Positions 17,567 through 25,295 of a DNA stretch of 25,295 nt are shown here, piece by piece (the stretch's first letter is position 1; each line of letters starts with the position of its first letter). The notes under the pieces are model-generated. The model saw only the letters and a program-made list of their open reading frames with translations, ran no database searches and had not been told where the DNA came from. The stretch spans positions 1-25,295 of the forward strand of contig CAYWGR010000074.1 of the NCBI GenBank assembly GCA_964458015.1. Reading direction: 5' to 3'. The DNA comes from CAYWGR01 sp964458015. Its GTDB lineage: Bacteria; Planctomycetota; Planctomycetia; Pirellulales; Thermoguttaceae. The translations under genes were made by a program, and so were the position numbers.

Positions 17567-18780
17567 ACCCGACCGCCAAGCAATCCTTCGTGATAGAACA
17601 CGGGCTTATAGCCGTGTTCGGTACACCAGCGGATCGCCGTATCGAGTCGTTGCGCATGATCCGGCACGTAATGGAAGTAGAACGGCCAGAAATACTGTTC
17701 GTGGGTGAATAGGTCCATAATTTCGGCCGTGTTGGGATCTTTGGCCAGCGGTTCCAGCGTTGCAACGATTTGATCGTTCGGAACGCAATTGCAGACGATG
17801 CTGCAGCGGGAAAAAACGATTCCGCTCTCAAAATCCTTCCACGCAGTATGACGCGAGAGATATTCAGAGTGGATGGGATCCCAATTGTAATTCACGTCCC
17901 AGTGATCGCCGCTTTTTAGGAAGAAGCCGCTTAGCGTGCGAACGCCGCGTTGGAAAAGCGGTTTGAAAGCCGTTTGGCGGGTCATGCCGTAATGAATCAC
18001 CGTGGGCGGGGCATAGGTCTCTTCGCCGGCAAACCGGCGTATCTCGCCGGCTACGAGATCCAGATCGACAATCAACTTTTCGGGTGCGGCGTCGTGATAC
18101 GGCCGATCCGGCTTGTTGGCATGCGCGTGAAATGCCAGTTTCAGCCAATGGGCATTATCGCGCCACTGGCTTTTATAACGATCCGGAAATTGGGAAATGT
18201 TGAAACTGTTGGCGGTCGGAAACTCTGCGTTGTCGGCCACCGTGTAGTAGATATTGGCCGAAAACTTCGCGCCGTATTTTTTGTTGAGTTCTTGAAGAAT
18301 CTTCAAAAAGGGGCACTCGAACAGCGAGGCATAATTCTTTTGGGCGATATCGCGCAGAAAGAAACTGCTGTCGTCGATCGAGAATCGGTAGCGCGGTTCG
18401 CTGTAGCGATCCCACACGACGCGGACGCGGTCTTGAGCTTGTCCGGTGCTGCTTTGTGCCACGGCGACCAAATCGGTTTCCGCATGGGAAAGCACGACAT
18501 TGCCCTCGAATTGCCCGTTCTCGACGCGGCAAGGAATGCCGTTGACGGTTACGCGGTCGCCGGCCTTTGCCTGGCCTGCAACGCGAATGGCAAGTCCCTC
18601 GGCCGATTGTTTCCCATGTCGATGGTTCATCACCGCGCCATGGAAAGGTTCGAGAATCTTAACGGTCGTGGGCGTTTCGGCGGCCATGACACGCTGGGCT
18701 CCAAATCGGCAAAGGCTCAATGCCGTTCCGGCGGCGGCTGATTGTAGAAGGGTTCGTCGATTGATTTTGTTGGATAACAT
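17563..18780 (-). CDS. Exported polysaccharide-deacetylase-like protein
   Basis: 405 residues. The N-terminus KINRRTLLQSAAAGTALSL has a twin Arg and a mild hydrophobic stretch, so export by Tat is likely. Residues about 38-125 look like a beta-sandwich (VKILEPFHGAVMN... DRVTVNGIPCRV) similar to Ig-like domains that precede glycan enzymes. A NodB-like barrel follows: YRFSIDDSSF at 131-140 with an Asp pair (136/137) and LAFHAHANKPDRPYHD at 215-230 with H218 and H220. That is compatible with a metal-dependent deacetylase, but the standard TFDD and H-x3-H patterns are altered. Activity is therefore uncertain and the assignment tentative. GGAGGAG precedes the ATG. It lies 30 bases after the hydrolase-like gene, so it is probably co-transcribed. 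Confidence 0.68.
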   Translation of the reverse strand: MLSNKINRRTLLQSAAAGTALSLCRFGAQRVMAAETPTTVKILEPFHGAVMNHRHGKQSAEGLAIRVAGQAKAGDRVTVNGIPCRVENGQFEGNVVLSHAETDLVAVAQSSTGQAQDRVRVVWDRYSEPRYRFSIDDSSFFLRDIAQKNYASLFECPFLKILQELNKKYGAKFSANIYYTVADNAEFPTANSFNISQFPDRYKSQWRDNAHWLKLAFHAHANKPDRPYHDAAPEKLIVDLDLVAGEIRRFAGEETYAPPTVIHYGMTRQTAFKPLFQRGVRTLSGFFLKSGDHWDVNYNWDPIHSEYLSRHTAWKDFESGIVFSRCSIVCNCVPNDQIVATLEPLAKDPNTAEIMDLFTHEQYFWPFYFHYVPDHAQRLDTAIRWCTEHGYKPVFYHEGLLGGRV

Positions 18781-18810
18781 GACGATTCTCCTCCGATGGC
18801 GGGCGGTCCG

Positions 18811-21165
18811 TTATTTTTGGTAGTCGGCCAATTGTTTTTCGGTCTCGTGCAGGTTCTCCAGTTTTTCACGCAACGAATAGGGCGTATAGACGTAGTCTTG
18901 CTCATGTTGAAAACCGAGGCGTGAATCGCGTTCGGCCGCCAGCAACGAACGCTCGGTACGTGCAATCTCTTCACGCAAGATCGTTTTCAAGCGAGCGAGC
19001 AGGCCGGCGGCTTTGGATTTGTCTTGTTGAGCAGCCAGTTGCAGACGCAGGTCTTCGAATTCAAGAATCGCGCAGTCGCTTTGCATCATGCGGAGGAGTT
19101 GCTCGGCGACGACGGTCTCGCGCATGGCGTTCGGCCGTTTCGCGTCGGGGCTTGTGAGGGCGGCCGAGCGGTAAAGCTTCAAGCCGGCTTCCATCCGATC
19201 GGAAGCTTGGCCCATGTATTTCAAGAACACGGGCAAGATTTTCTTTTCCGGGCCGACTTCCACGCCGGTTGCACCGCGAGCGTATTGTTCGGCAAGATTG
19301 CTACGGTTCGAGAAATCGGGATAGAAAACCATGCGGGAAAACGTGAAGGGCCAGTAAGGATTAATTTGCCCGCCGAGATAACCCATCCACTTATCGTGGT
19401 CCATCCAGGCGTGGGTAAAGGTTACGGTCCGCAACGGCGGCTCTTGGAAGAACAGCGGATTTCCAACGGCGTTGTTGGTGCCCATGTTCGGCCCGGTGTC
19501 GGTTACATTCTGAATCGCTTGGCTGAATAGCTCCCAAGCTTTGATGACTTTTTCCTTGTTTTCACCGCCGAAATTCCGGGAAGCGATTGCGCCAAGCAAT
19601 TCCTCGAACGGCGGCGCGTCGCTCCAGCAAGTCCATGCGCGCAGCTCAGTCATGAAGTTCGGCGCATACCCGCTGCTCCAGCTTTCCATCGTGCCGTTGA
19701 CGCCGTATTTTTCCATTGCCTTGTAGCGAGTATGCCACTGATAGGGAAAAGGAAGATACGGGATGGTGCCGAACTGCCAGGAGGCGAAGGTGTCGGCTTT
19801 GCAATAAACTTTCATGCCGCGACGGCGGGCCTCGCCGATCTGGGCGTCGGTCACTTCGGCCGGGCCGACCTGGTTCAGCGAATAATCGCGCAGATAGCCG
19901 TGCATGCCGTCGAGTTCAAAGCCCTTGCCGTTTTCCCAAGTCATCAAGGGTATCGAGTCGGCCGGAAGCTGCTGGATGAAGTAGCGCTTCATTTCGGTAT
20001 TCTGCGGCCGGAAGTCGATGTTATATTCCCAGGGCAGAATCTCGATGGCGGGATTTACCCGATGGCATTCTTCGGCCACGATGCCGACGGCTTTGGCCCA
20101 ATTCCGCGCCCAATCTTGCACGTATTCCTTGCTTGCGCCGTGACCGCCGCCCCATTGCTTGTACCAGAAGCCCTCGGTCAGAAGCACATAGCCCTGGATC
20201 TCTGGAAATTCTTTCACATTATCCCGCACAAGCTTGCGTAGCCCCGCTTCACTTTCGGGAGTACCCATGTATTGATAGATGAGCGGTGTGTAGACTTTGA
20301 TTCCGAACCGCGAGGCGCGTCGGATCAAGTCGTGCATCCGTGCGGGATCCTGCCGACGCACCTGGAACATCAACCTGGCGTAAAACTCGGTCGAATTCTC
20401 GGCCGTCGTGTAGTCGCCATTGGGATTTGCATAGACCGAGGCGAAAATCGCGTCGAAACCATCGTGGGCCAAGTGAGAAAGCAACGGGTCCGGCCAATCC
20501 ATCCAGCCCAACCACGATTGCACCATGCGGGCATTGTAGAGACTATGCCGAACCGTTTTGAGATCGGCGGGCAGGAAAGGCCCTTCACGCAGGTTCATGC
20601 GGGCTTCGAGATTGTAGAGGCCGAACATGGCCCCGCGCTCGTCGAAACCACATACCGTGACCCGTTCCGGCGTCGCAATGATCTCGTAGTCTTTCGGAGC
20701 TTTCAAGGCAGCTCCACAGCCGGGCAACTGGTCGCGCGTGCCGACGACAATACATTTCTTTTGAGTTTGCCAATCGGCGAGCGAATCCTTGGCATCGAGT
20801 TCGATGCGAACTTGCATCGACTTATCAAGGTAATCTTGAAAATCATGGACGGCCCCTTGAAGAACCGGCGTACTTCCTTGCTTCCAAACCAACTTCCAAC
20901 CTTGCGAGGGCAAAGCAAGTTCGTTTGGTTTTGCTTGGGCTTTGGGAACCCGTCGTTGGGTGTGCACCGGATTGGTCGAAAGACGCCGATGATAGTCGTA
21001 AGATTTTTCTAGGGGCAGAGCGTTTTTCAACGCTTCGGCGAATGCCTCGGTCGTCGTTTCGGTTTGGCCTTGCGCTGGTGAGAGATTGATCGCGCCAACG
21101 AAAAACAGCAATGCCAAGGGCCAACCAATTGCAGAGATAGAACGTCTGAGATGGAGAGGCTTCAT
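18811..21165 (-). CDS. Exported glycoside-hydrolase-like protein with GH20b/GH67N-like N-domain
   Basis: 784 residues from the ATG at 21165 (AAGG lies 9 bases upstream; the ATG at 21174 is too close to it). A signal peptide covers about 1-33. Residues about 90-190 match the small alpha/beta domain found before the barrel in GH20 and GH67 enzymes: CIVVGTRDQLPG and ITVCG-like strand, then FDERGAMFGLYNLEARMN. A TIM-barrel-like region (about 205-530) follows with YNARMVQSW, FGIKVYTPLIYQ, GYVLLTEGFW (E331), ILPWEYNID (E380) and TIPYLPFPYQW. A helical C-terminal part contains DSRLGF at 747-752. The catalytic residues and substrate cannot be named. The gene is paralogous to the next upstream gene and probably lies in one operon with it and the deacetylase-like gene. 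Confidence 0.75.
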   Translation of the reverse strand: MKPLHLRRSISAIGWPLALLFFVGAINLSPAQGQTETTTEAFAEALKNALPLEKSYDYHRRLSTNPVHTQRRVPKAQAKPNELALPSQGWKLVWKQGSTPVLQGAVHDFQDYLDKSMQVRIELDAKDSLADWQTQKKCIVVGTRDQLPGCGAALKAPKDYEIIATPERVTVCGFDERGAMFGLYNLEARMNLREGPFLPADLKTVRHSLYNARMVQSWLGWMDWPDPLLSHLAHDGFDAIFASVYANPNGDYTTAENSTEFYARLMFQVRRQDPARMHDLIRRASRFGIKVYTPLIYQYMGTPESEAGLRKLVRDNVKEFPEIQGYVLLTEGFWYKQWGGGHGASKEYVQDWARNWAKAVGIVAEECHRVNPAIEILPWEYNIDFRPQNTEMKRYFIQQLPADSIPLMTWENGKGFELDGMHGYLRDYSLNQVGPAEVTDAQIGEARRRGMKVYCKADTFASWQFGTIPYLPFPYQWHTRYKAMEKYGVNGTMESWSSGYAPNFMTELRAWTCWSDAPPFEELLGAIASRNFGGENKEKVIKAWELFSQAIQNVTDTGPNMGTNNAVGNPLFFQEPPLRTVTFTHAWMDHDKWMGYLGGQINPYWPFTFSRMVFYPDFSNRSNLAEQYARGATGVEVGPEKKILPVFLKYMGQASDRMEAGLKLYRSAALTSPDAKRPNAMRETVVAEQLLRMMQSDCAILEFEDLRLQLAAQQDKSKAAGLLARLKTILREEIARTERSLLAAERDSRLGFQHEQDYVYTPYSLREKLENLHETEKQLADYQK

Positions 21166-21338
21166 GTGTTGCATCCTTATCTATGCAAATCATTGGACAC
21201 TTGCGGCCAAGGATCTGCTACCTATTTTCCGACAAATGATGGTATTTATCCGACAGGCCCTTTATGCAGGCCTGTTTTATTTTTGTTGGAATGCTGCCGG
21301 CGATTGCGGATGCATCAACGGCATTATCAAGATGAAAA

Positions 21339-23645
21339 TTATTGATCCTCTTGTTGCAGCAGCCAGCGGCAGTTCACCACCTTTTCGACCAGATCGAGCG
21401 GCAAATAGAAGTATTGGCACGAGGGCTCGAAACCAATCCGTGAATCTTCTTGCACAATCGCATACAGTTGCTTGGCCAAATCGATCTCGGATTCCACGGA
21501 TTGCCGGATATCGGCTCTCAGGCGATTGCGTTCGTCGGCCGACAGCGTAGAGGGAGACTTGGCCAGCGCATCTCGGGCAAGAACAAAACGTGTTTGGTTC
21601 GCAACCGAGTGGAACGTGATGGCTGCTGCCCTGGCGTATCGTAAGTCGGCTTCCACTTCGCGGCGACGATCGGCCGGCGTTTTAGCGACCGCCTGTTGCA
21701 ATTCGACGACACCCTTTGCAAAGCCCTGGGCGACCTTTTCAAACTGTGCCGCGAAGATTTCGGGCGGATAGGGCCCTCGCCATCCGGCGAGATCGTCGTA
21801 GGGGATTCCCCACATCGTCGCCTTGTAGCCGGTGTGTGCGGGGTACAATGGATTTGCCGAGCCCCATTGAACCGGCGAGGTATAGATCACGCTGATATGA
21901 AACGGATACTGGCGGAAAGCCTCGCTTGCGAGCGTCCACGCTTTGCGTGCATGGGGAGCGCCTTCGGGGCCGAACCGCTCGCTCGCTATGGCATCTAAAG
22001 CCGAATCGACATTGGGAGCCGGCGTGTGGTTCATTTGCCGGGCAAGCTGGAAGTTGGGTGACGGATGCCCACCCATGGTCCAGCCGATCAGCATTCCATT
22101 GAGCTTATACGATATCAAGTTGTGAAGATGTGCGGCCACAAGATCCATCACGGGCAGATAGGGCACGCTGGCGATTTCGCATGTGTTGTTGAACTGGATT
22201 TCGGCTGCGGTCTTCAGCCCCGTTTGTGCGGCGGTTGCCCAGTGTTGGGGAGCCCGCGGCCCTGGTCCGATGGCGGAAATCGAGTATTCGCCGACTTTGC
22301 TCTTGATGCCTCCGCGTTCGATCGGCAGATCCCATTCGCTGACCGACATTAGCCAAGCTGATTTCGGCAGCTTGGCAATAATCTCTCTCGCATCGCCGTG
22401 GCCCTTCCAACCCCAGTCCGACAGAATGACATTGGCTTTGGGATTGCTGCGATGAACGCCTTCTTCGATCGCGCCGGCGACTTCGGCGATGATCTCCGTA
22501 TCCGTGCGCGACTTGCAGTGTTTGCAGGATCGCCAGTCGCCGTGCGACGCGCAGTTCGTCAGATTTTCGGAGGCCGTGATGGCATAGACGCCGCCCAAGT
22601 CGGGAACTTCACGGAAAGTGTATGCCAACGCATCGCTCATCCATTGGCGCACCGCCGGTTGCGATGTGCAAAGGGCTATGGATTCGCTTTCCTGAACGCC
22701 GGCCATCTCCGGGCGATTCTTGAAGAAGTCTTTTGGCATCGCCCGAGGCTCGTTCATGTAGAGATACACACCGACGCCGTATTTCTTGGCTCGTTCCACC
22801 AAAACCCGAAGATTGGCCAATCGTTGCTCGTGATCGGCACCAAACTCGGGAAACGTCGCGGTAGGCGGCGCTAGATCGCGCAATACGACATGCAGCCAAA
22901 TGCCGTTGACGCCCACGGCCGACAGTCGCTGCAAAAAGCCGTCAGGGTACGGATCCAACCGCGGATTCAGCAGCGGATCGCCATATACCGCAAGATAAGA
23001 GTAGACGAACCGCAGCGAGATAGGTTGATCGACTGTCGCTTTAGGCGGCACGAATGAATCCAAAGGGGCGCTAAGCTGCCGCACGAAGTTGAAACGAGGC
23101 TCGCCAGGTTGTCGGATTGCATCGCCGAAATCCGACTCGACCACCCGACGAATTTCCGCGGCACGTCGTCGGGCCGCGTCGTCGGGCGGTTGGTAACGGA
23201 TCGGTTCGCATTTCGGTTTTAGGCTGCCCAGCTTGATCCATAGAAAATCGTCTTCACGCAATGCAAAGGCCAGACGCTCCGGCGTCATATCGAGAAGGTC
23301 CAGCAGTTGGTCGTAGGGCAAGAGGTGCCAGTTGCGCCGAATCAGGGTGATGTAGCCGCGTGTTTTCATTTCAGGCGGAATTGTCGCCGCCGGCGGCAAC
23401 CCCATCGAGGCGGCCACCGCATGAACGTTATCCAACGAGGTTCCTAGAATTTTCGCCAGCTTCGCGGACTCTACGACGTTCCAGTTTCGCCAGATGAACT
23501 CATGGACCCGGTCGGGAAAGTACCGGCTTACCAAAGGCGCGGGTGCACTGCCCTCGGGCAAAACGATTTCCGCGGCGGCGACATAGCCGAACCCGCTGAA
23601 GAGGAGCGAGGAAATTTCAACGATACGGAAAGTGAGGCGTGACAT
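21339..23645 (-). CDS. Exported glycoside-hydrolase-like protein with helical-repeat N-domain
   Basis: 768 residues from the ATG at 23645 (AAGGGG 8 bases upstream; an ATG at 23696 would give a poor signal peptide). A signal sequence covers about 1-25. Residues 49-83 and 100-134 are two copies of a helical unit, I-x-RNW followed by leucine-rich helices. A TIM-barrel-like region (about 205-560) follows with GIWLHVVLRDL, YGVGVYLYMNEPR, GGVYAITASENLTNC, a Cys cluster (C365, C374, C377), VILSDWGW and SVPYLPVMDL. The helical C-terminus carries DSRIGF at 734-739. It is homologous to the downstream gene from the barrel to the end, but has a different N-terminal domain. It probably acts on a glycan outside the cytoplasm; the enzyme class is not assigned. 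Confidence 0.73.
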   Translation of the reverse strand: MSRLTFRIVEISSLLFSGFGYVAAAEIVLPEGSAPAPLVSRYFPDRVHEFIWRNWNVVESAKLAKILGTSLDNVHAVAASMGLPPAATIPPEMKTRGYITLIRRNWHLLPYDQLLDLLDMTPERLAFALREDDFLWIKLGSLKPKCEPIRYQPPDDAARRRAAEIRRVVESDFGDAIRQPGEPRFNFVRQLSAPLDSFVPPKATVDQPISLRFVYSYLAVYGDPLLNPRLDPYPDGFLQRLSAVGVNGIWLHVVLRDLAPPTATFPEFGADHEQRLANLRVLVERAKKYGVGVYLYMNEPRAMPKDFFKNRPEMAGVQESESIALCTSQPAVRQWMSDALAYTFREVPDLGGVYAITASENLTNCASHGDWRSCKHCKSRTDTEIIAEVAGAIEEGVHRSNPKANVILSDWGWKGHGDAREIIAKLPKSAWLMSVSEWDLPIERGGIKSKVGEYSISAIGPGPRAPQHWATAAQTGLKTAAEIQFNNTCEIASVPYLPVMDLVAAHLHNLISYKLNGMLIGWTMGGHPSPNFQLARQMNHTPAPNVDSALDAIASERFGPEGAPHARKAWTLASEAFRQYPFHISVIYTSPVQWGSANPLYPAHTGYKATMWGIPYDDLAGWRGPYPPEIFAAQFEKVAQGFAKGVVELQQAVAKTPADRRREVEADLRYARAAAITFHSVANQTRFVLARDALAKSPSTLSADERNRLRADIRQSVESEIDLAKQLYAIVQEDSRIGFEPSCQYFYLPLDLVEKVVNCRWLLQQEDQ

Positions 23646-23778
23646 AGGCGGGACCCCTTGCGTAAATTTTAACTGCCAGGGAAGGTTGCTGTCCATGCGC
23701 GGATGCGCAATAGTCCTAAATTAATGCGCGTTGTGTTCGTATTTTTCCATCATCATCTCGATATACTTTGAAGATATT

Positions 23779-23825
23779 CCGACAGGCGTGACCGACATAA
23801 TTTGGCAAATTATGCCGGTTGTCGG
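23779..23825. promoter_or_regulatory. Extended palindrome, candidate operator or attenuator hairpin
   Basis: The core CATAATTTGGCAAATTATG (23796-23814) is a perfect palindrome of 9-base arms around one G. Pairing continues, after one mismatch, with ACCG/CGGT (23791-23794 and 23816-23819). It continues again with CCGACA/TGTCGG (23779-23784 and 23820-23825), with six unpaired bases on the left side only. CCTTTTTAGG follows on the plus strand. As DNA it fits a dimeric repressor site; as RNA it fits a terminator-like hairpin in a long leader. Confidence 0.6.
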
Positions 23826-23914
23826 CCTTTTTAGGTTGGGCAATTGTATTTGTTCTACGGCGCAATCCATTGTACTGCCGATAGATACGACAATCCAAGA
23901 TTTGGCCGACGGGG

Positions 23915-23943
23915 GTTTCATACGGCGAAACTACGGTTATAAT
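23915..23943 (+). promoter_or_regulatory. Possible promoter of the aldolase-like gene
   Basis: A perfect TATAAT at 23938-23943 with a poor -35 (GTTTCA at 23915-23920, 17-base spacer). The inverted repeat AACTACGG/CCGTAGTT starts just before the -10 box and ends about 40 bases beyond it, as an operator might. The leader would be about 105 bases. Confidence 0.35.
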
Positions 23944-24054
23944 TGATAATTTGGTTAGTATGGGTCAACAAACCGGCCGTAGTTGGCTGTCACCGTTAGA
24001 ACAAATTACCATTCTTACCGCCCGCACCGTGTTTTCCGCCACCGAGGATTGTAT

Positions 24055-25230
24055 ATGCAAAAGTCGTTAGATCGCAAGTTGGCTAATATTCTCGCTGATT
24101 CCTCCTGCCGAGATTTTATTTTAGCGGATGCCAAGGACGCCGACATGGCCTTCGGGCTTGCCGCGCCGGGCCACAGCCCCGAGCACTACGCCTCGGAAGC
24201 TCATTTCCGCACACTCGACGAGTATCGCCAACTGATGCGCGAGATTGTCGCCCAGGGGTTGGTTGACATCATGTTGATGAGCGCCAGCTCGAACGAAGTG
24301 CTTGCCATCAACGAGCGATTGTTCGACAACAGCCACGTGACGCCGGCCGTTCGTGCGAATGATACGACCGACATTTGGTTGGCCTCGGGCAGCGGACGGT
24401 ATGGCAAGCAGCCTTCGCAGCCGTTCCGTTCGGCCACGATCGATCACATCCAATGCGGGAAGGCTCAATGCGGAAACGAGGAGCGAAATCTCGGAGCCAA
24501 CTTGGGCCTCTATTCGGTTACGTTCAATAACGACGTCGATCTCGACCATCGCAGCCTGGAGGCTTACAAGGCGTTCCGCATCGAGGCCGAGATCAAAGGG
24601 TTCCGCCACTTCCTGGAAGTTTTCGATCCGAACGCCTGCGAGAATCCGCCGGCCGACTTGGCCCGCTTCATCAACGACCACATAGTGCGCACCCTGGCGG
24701 GCGTAACCAGCCGCGGTCGGCCGACGTTCCTGAAGATCGTCTATCACGGTCCCGCCGCGATGGAAGCCTTGGCCCGTTATGATCGTTCGTTGGTTGTCGG
24801 CATCTTGGGCGGCGGCGCGGGCACGACGTTCGACGCCTTCCACATGCTTTGGGAAGCGAAGAAATATGGTGCGAAAGTGGCGCTTTACGGTCGGAAGATC
24901 AACAACGCCGAGCATCAGTTGAGCTTCATCCAGTTCCTCCGCGCCGTGGCCGACGATGAATTGAAGCCCGAGGAAGCTGTGAAGGCCTATCATGGCGCCT
25001 TGCAGAAATTAGGCATTAAGCCGCAACGTTCGCTGGCCGACGATCTGCAAAAGACGGACACGGCCACGAGTTACAGCGGTTCGGCGACTCCGACGCGCAA
25101 GAAGGCGACTGCCGCAACGGCCGCCGGAACGAAATCCTGGCAACCGGCCTCGATGCCCGACTTCACGAAGATGACGCAGGCCGAGAAAGTTCAGTGGAAC
25201 TTGGACCGTTGGAAACGGATCGTCGGCTAA
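24055..25230 (+). CDS. Aldolase-like (beta/alpha)8 barrel protein with C-terminal linker and helix
   Basis: 391 residues from the ATG at 24055, chosen for GAGGA 6 bases upstream; the frame is open further up but without a ribosome site. The body (about 1-325) looks like a DeoC/LacD or class I aldolase-type barrel: DIMLMSASSNEVLA, GFRHFLEVFDPNA, TFLKIVYHGPAAMEAL with K227 as candidate Schiff-base lysine, and VVGILGGGAGTTFDAFHML with a glycine-rich phosphate-binding-type turn. Residues about 331-366 are a low-complexity Ser/Thr/Ala/Lys linker. Residues about 371-391 form a short amphipathic helix (V379, L383, W386 and V390 on one face). Such a linker plus terminal helix is how enzymes are addressed to bacterial microcompartments, but no shell gene is visible here. 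Substrate unknown; the aldolase call rests on pattern recall. Confidence 0.62.
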   Translation: MQKSLDRKLANILADSSCRDFILADAKDADMAFGLAAPGHSPEHYASEAHFRTLDEYRQLMREIVAQGLVDIMLMSASSNEVLAINERLFDNSHVTPAVRANDTTDIWLASGSGRYGKQPSQPFRSATIDHIQCGKAQCGNEERNLGANLGLYSVTFNNDVDLDHRSLEAYKAFRIEAEIKGFRHFLEVFDPNACENPPADLARFINDHIVRTLAGVTSRGRPTFLKIVYHGPAAMEALARYDRSLVVGILGGGAGTTFDAFHMLWEAKKYGAKVALYGRKINNAEHQLSFIQFLRAVADDELKPEEAVKAYHGALQKLGIKPQRSLADDLQKTDTATSYSGSATPTRKKATAATAAGTKSWQPASMPDFTKMTQAEKVQWNLDRWKRIVG

Positions 25231-25295
25231 AGAGCTTGCCTGATGGCACAATGCCAGAGCCGAGCAATTGTTAAATATGGGAAAACCGTAGGGTT

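Larger units (their letters stand above)
23646..24054. other. Divergent regulatory region with long palindrome
   Basis: No gene seen over 409 bases. It must contain promoters for the hydrolase cluster (-) and the aldolase-like gene (+). Features: a nested palindrome at 23779-23825, a T-run right after it at 23828-23832, a TATAAT at 23938-23943, an 8-base inverted repeat AACTACGG/CCGTAGTT (23929-23936 and 23977-23984) around that box, and GAGGA at 24044-24048 as ribosome site. Confidence 0.6.

Overview
The window looks like chromosomal DNA of a planctomycete, probably Pirellulales-like. This is an inference from gene style, not from a database search. Supporting signs are moderate-to-high GC with long secreted proteins, a DcaP-like coiled-coil porin, large glycoside-hydrolase-like exported enzymes, a Tat-type signal on a deacetylase-like protein, and an RsgA with the lysine/arginine-rich N-terminal tail I associate with this phylum. 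Nearly everything can be assigned; no phage, IS transposase, CRISPR array or tRNA was seen.

Layout. 1-245: 3' end of a galactokinase-like GHMP kinase (+). 271-735: RNase P RNA, rnpB (-), long for its class. 803-3393 (-): a secreted two-domain SGNH hydrolase and a YhcC-like radical SAM protein. 3474-7249 (+): tight operon FHA protein, rsgA, hflX, short-chain dehydrogenase. 7295-7801 (+): two small genes resembling a HicA-like toxin and its partner, directly before an RluA-type pseudouridine synthase (7811-8503). 8603-11308 (+): aconitase acnA, followed by a 63-bp palindromic dispersed repeat. 11435-11923 (-): small membrane-anchored protein, divergent from endonuclease IV nfo (12247-13101, +), with an inverted-repeat-rich gap between them. 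13171-14586 (-): porin, sharing a G/C-rich hairpin terminator with nfo. 14957-17566 (+): polyprenyl-phosphate sugar phosphotransferase and GT4 glycosyltransferase (exopolysaccharide start). 17563-23645 (-): three exported proteins converging on those genes, namely a NodB-like deacetylase-like protein and two tandem paralogous glycoside-hydrolase-like enzymes. 24055-25230 (+): aldolase-like barrel protein with a linker and a short amphipathic C-terminal helix.

Functional picture. The first half is housekeeping: tRNA processing, ribosome GTPases, rRNA or tRNA pseudouridylation, TCA cycle, DNA repair. The second half is carbohydrate-centred, with polysaccharide synthesis meeting polysaccharide processing head-on at 17563-17566. 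The three longest gene-free stretches (11924-12246, 14587-14956, 23646-24054) all lie between divergent genes, so they are the main regulatory regions; two of them carry clear inverted repeats.

Most promising for follow-up: the HicA-like pair, the paralogous hydrolase pair with exchanged N-terminal domains, the aldolase tail that resembles a microcompartment encapsulation peptide, and the structured gaps at 11972-12153 and 23779-23984.
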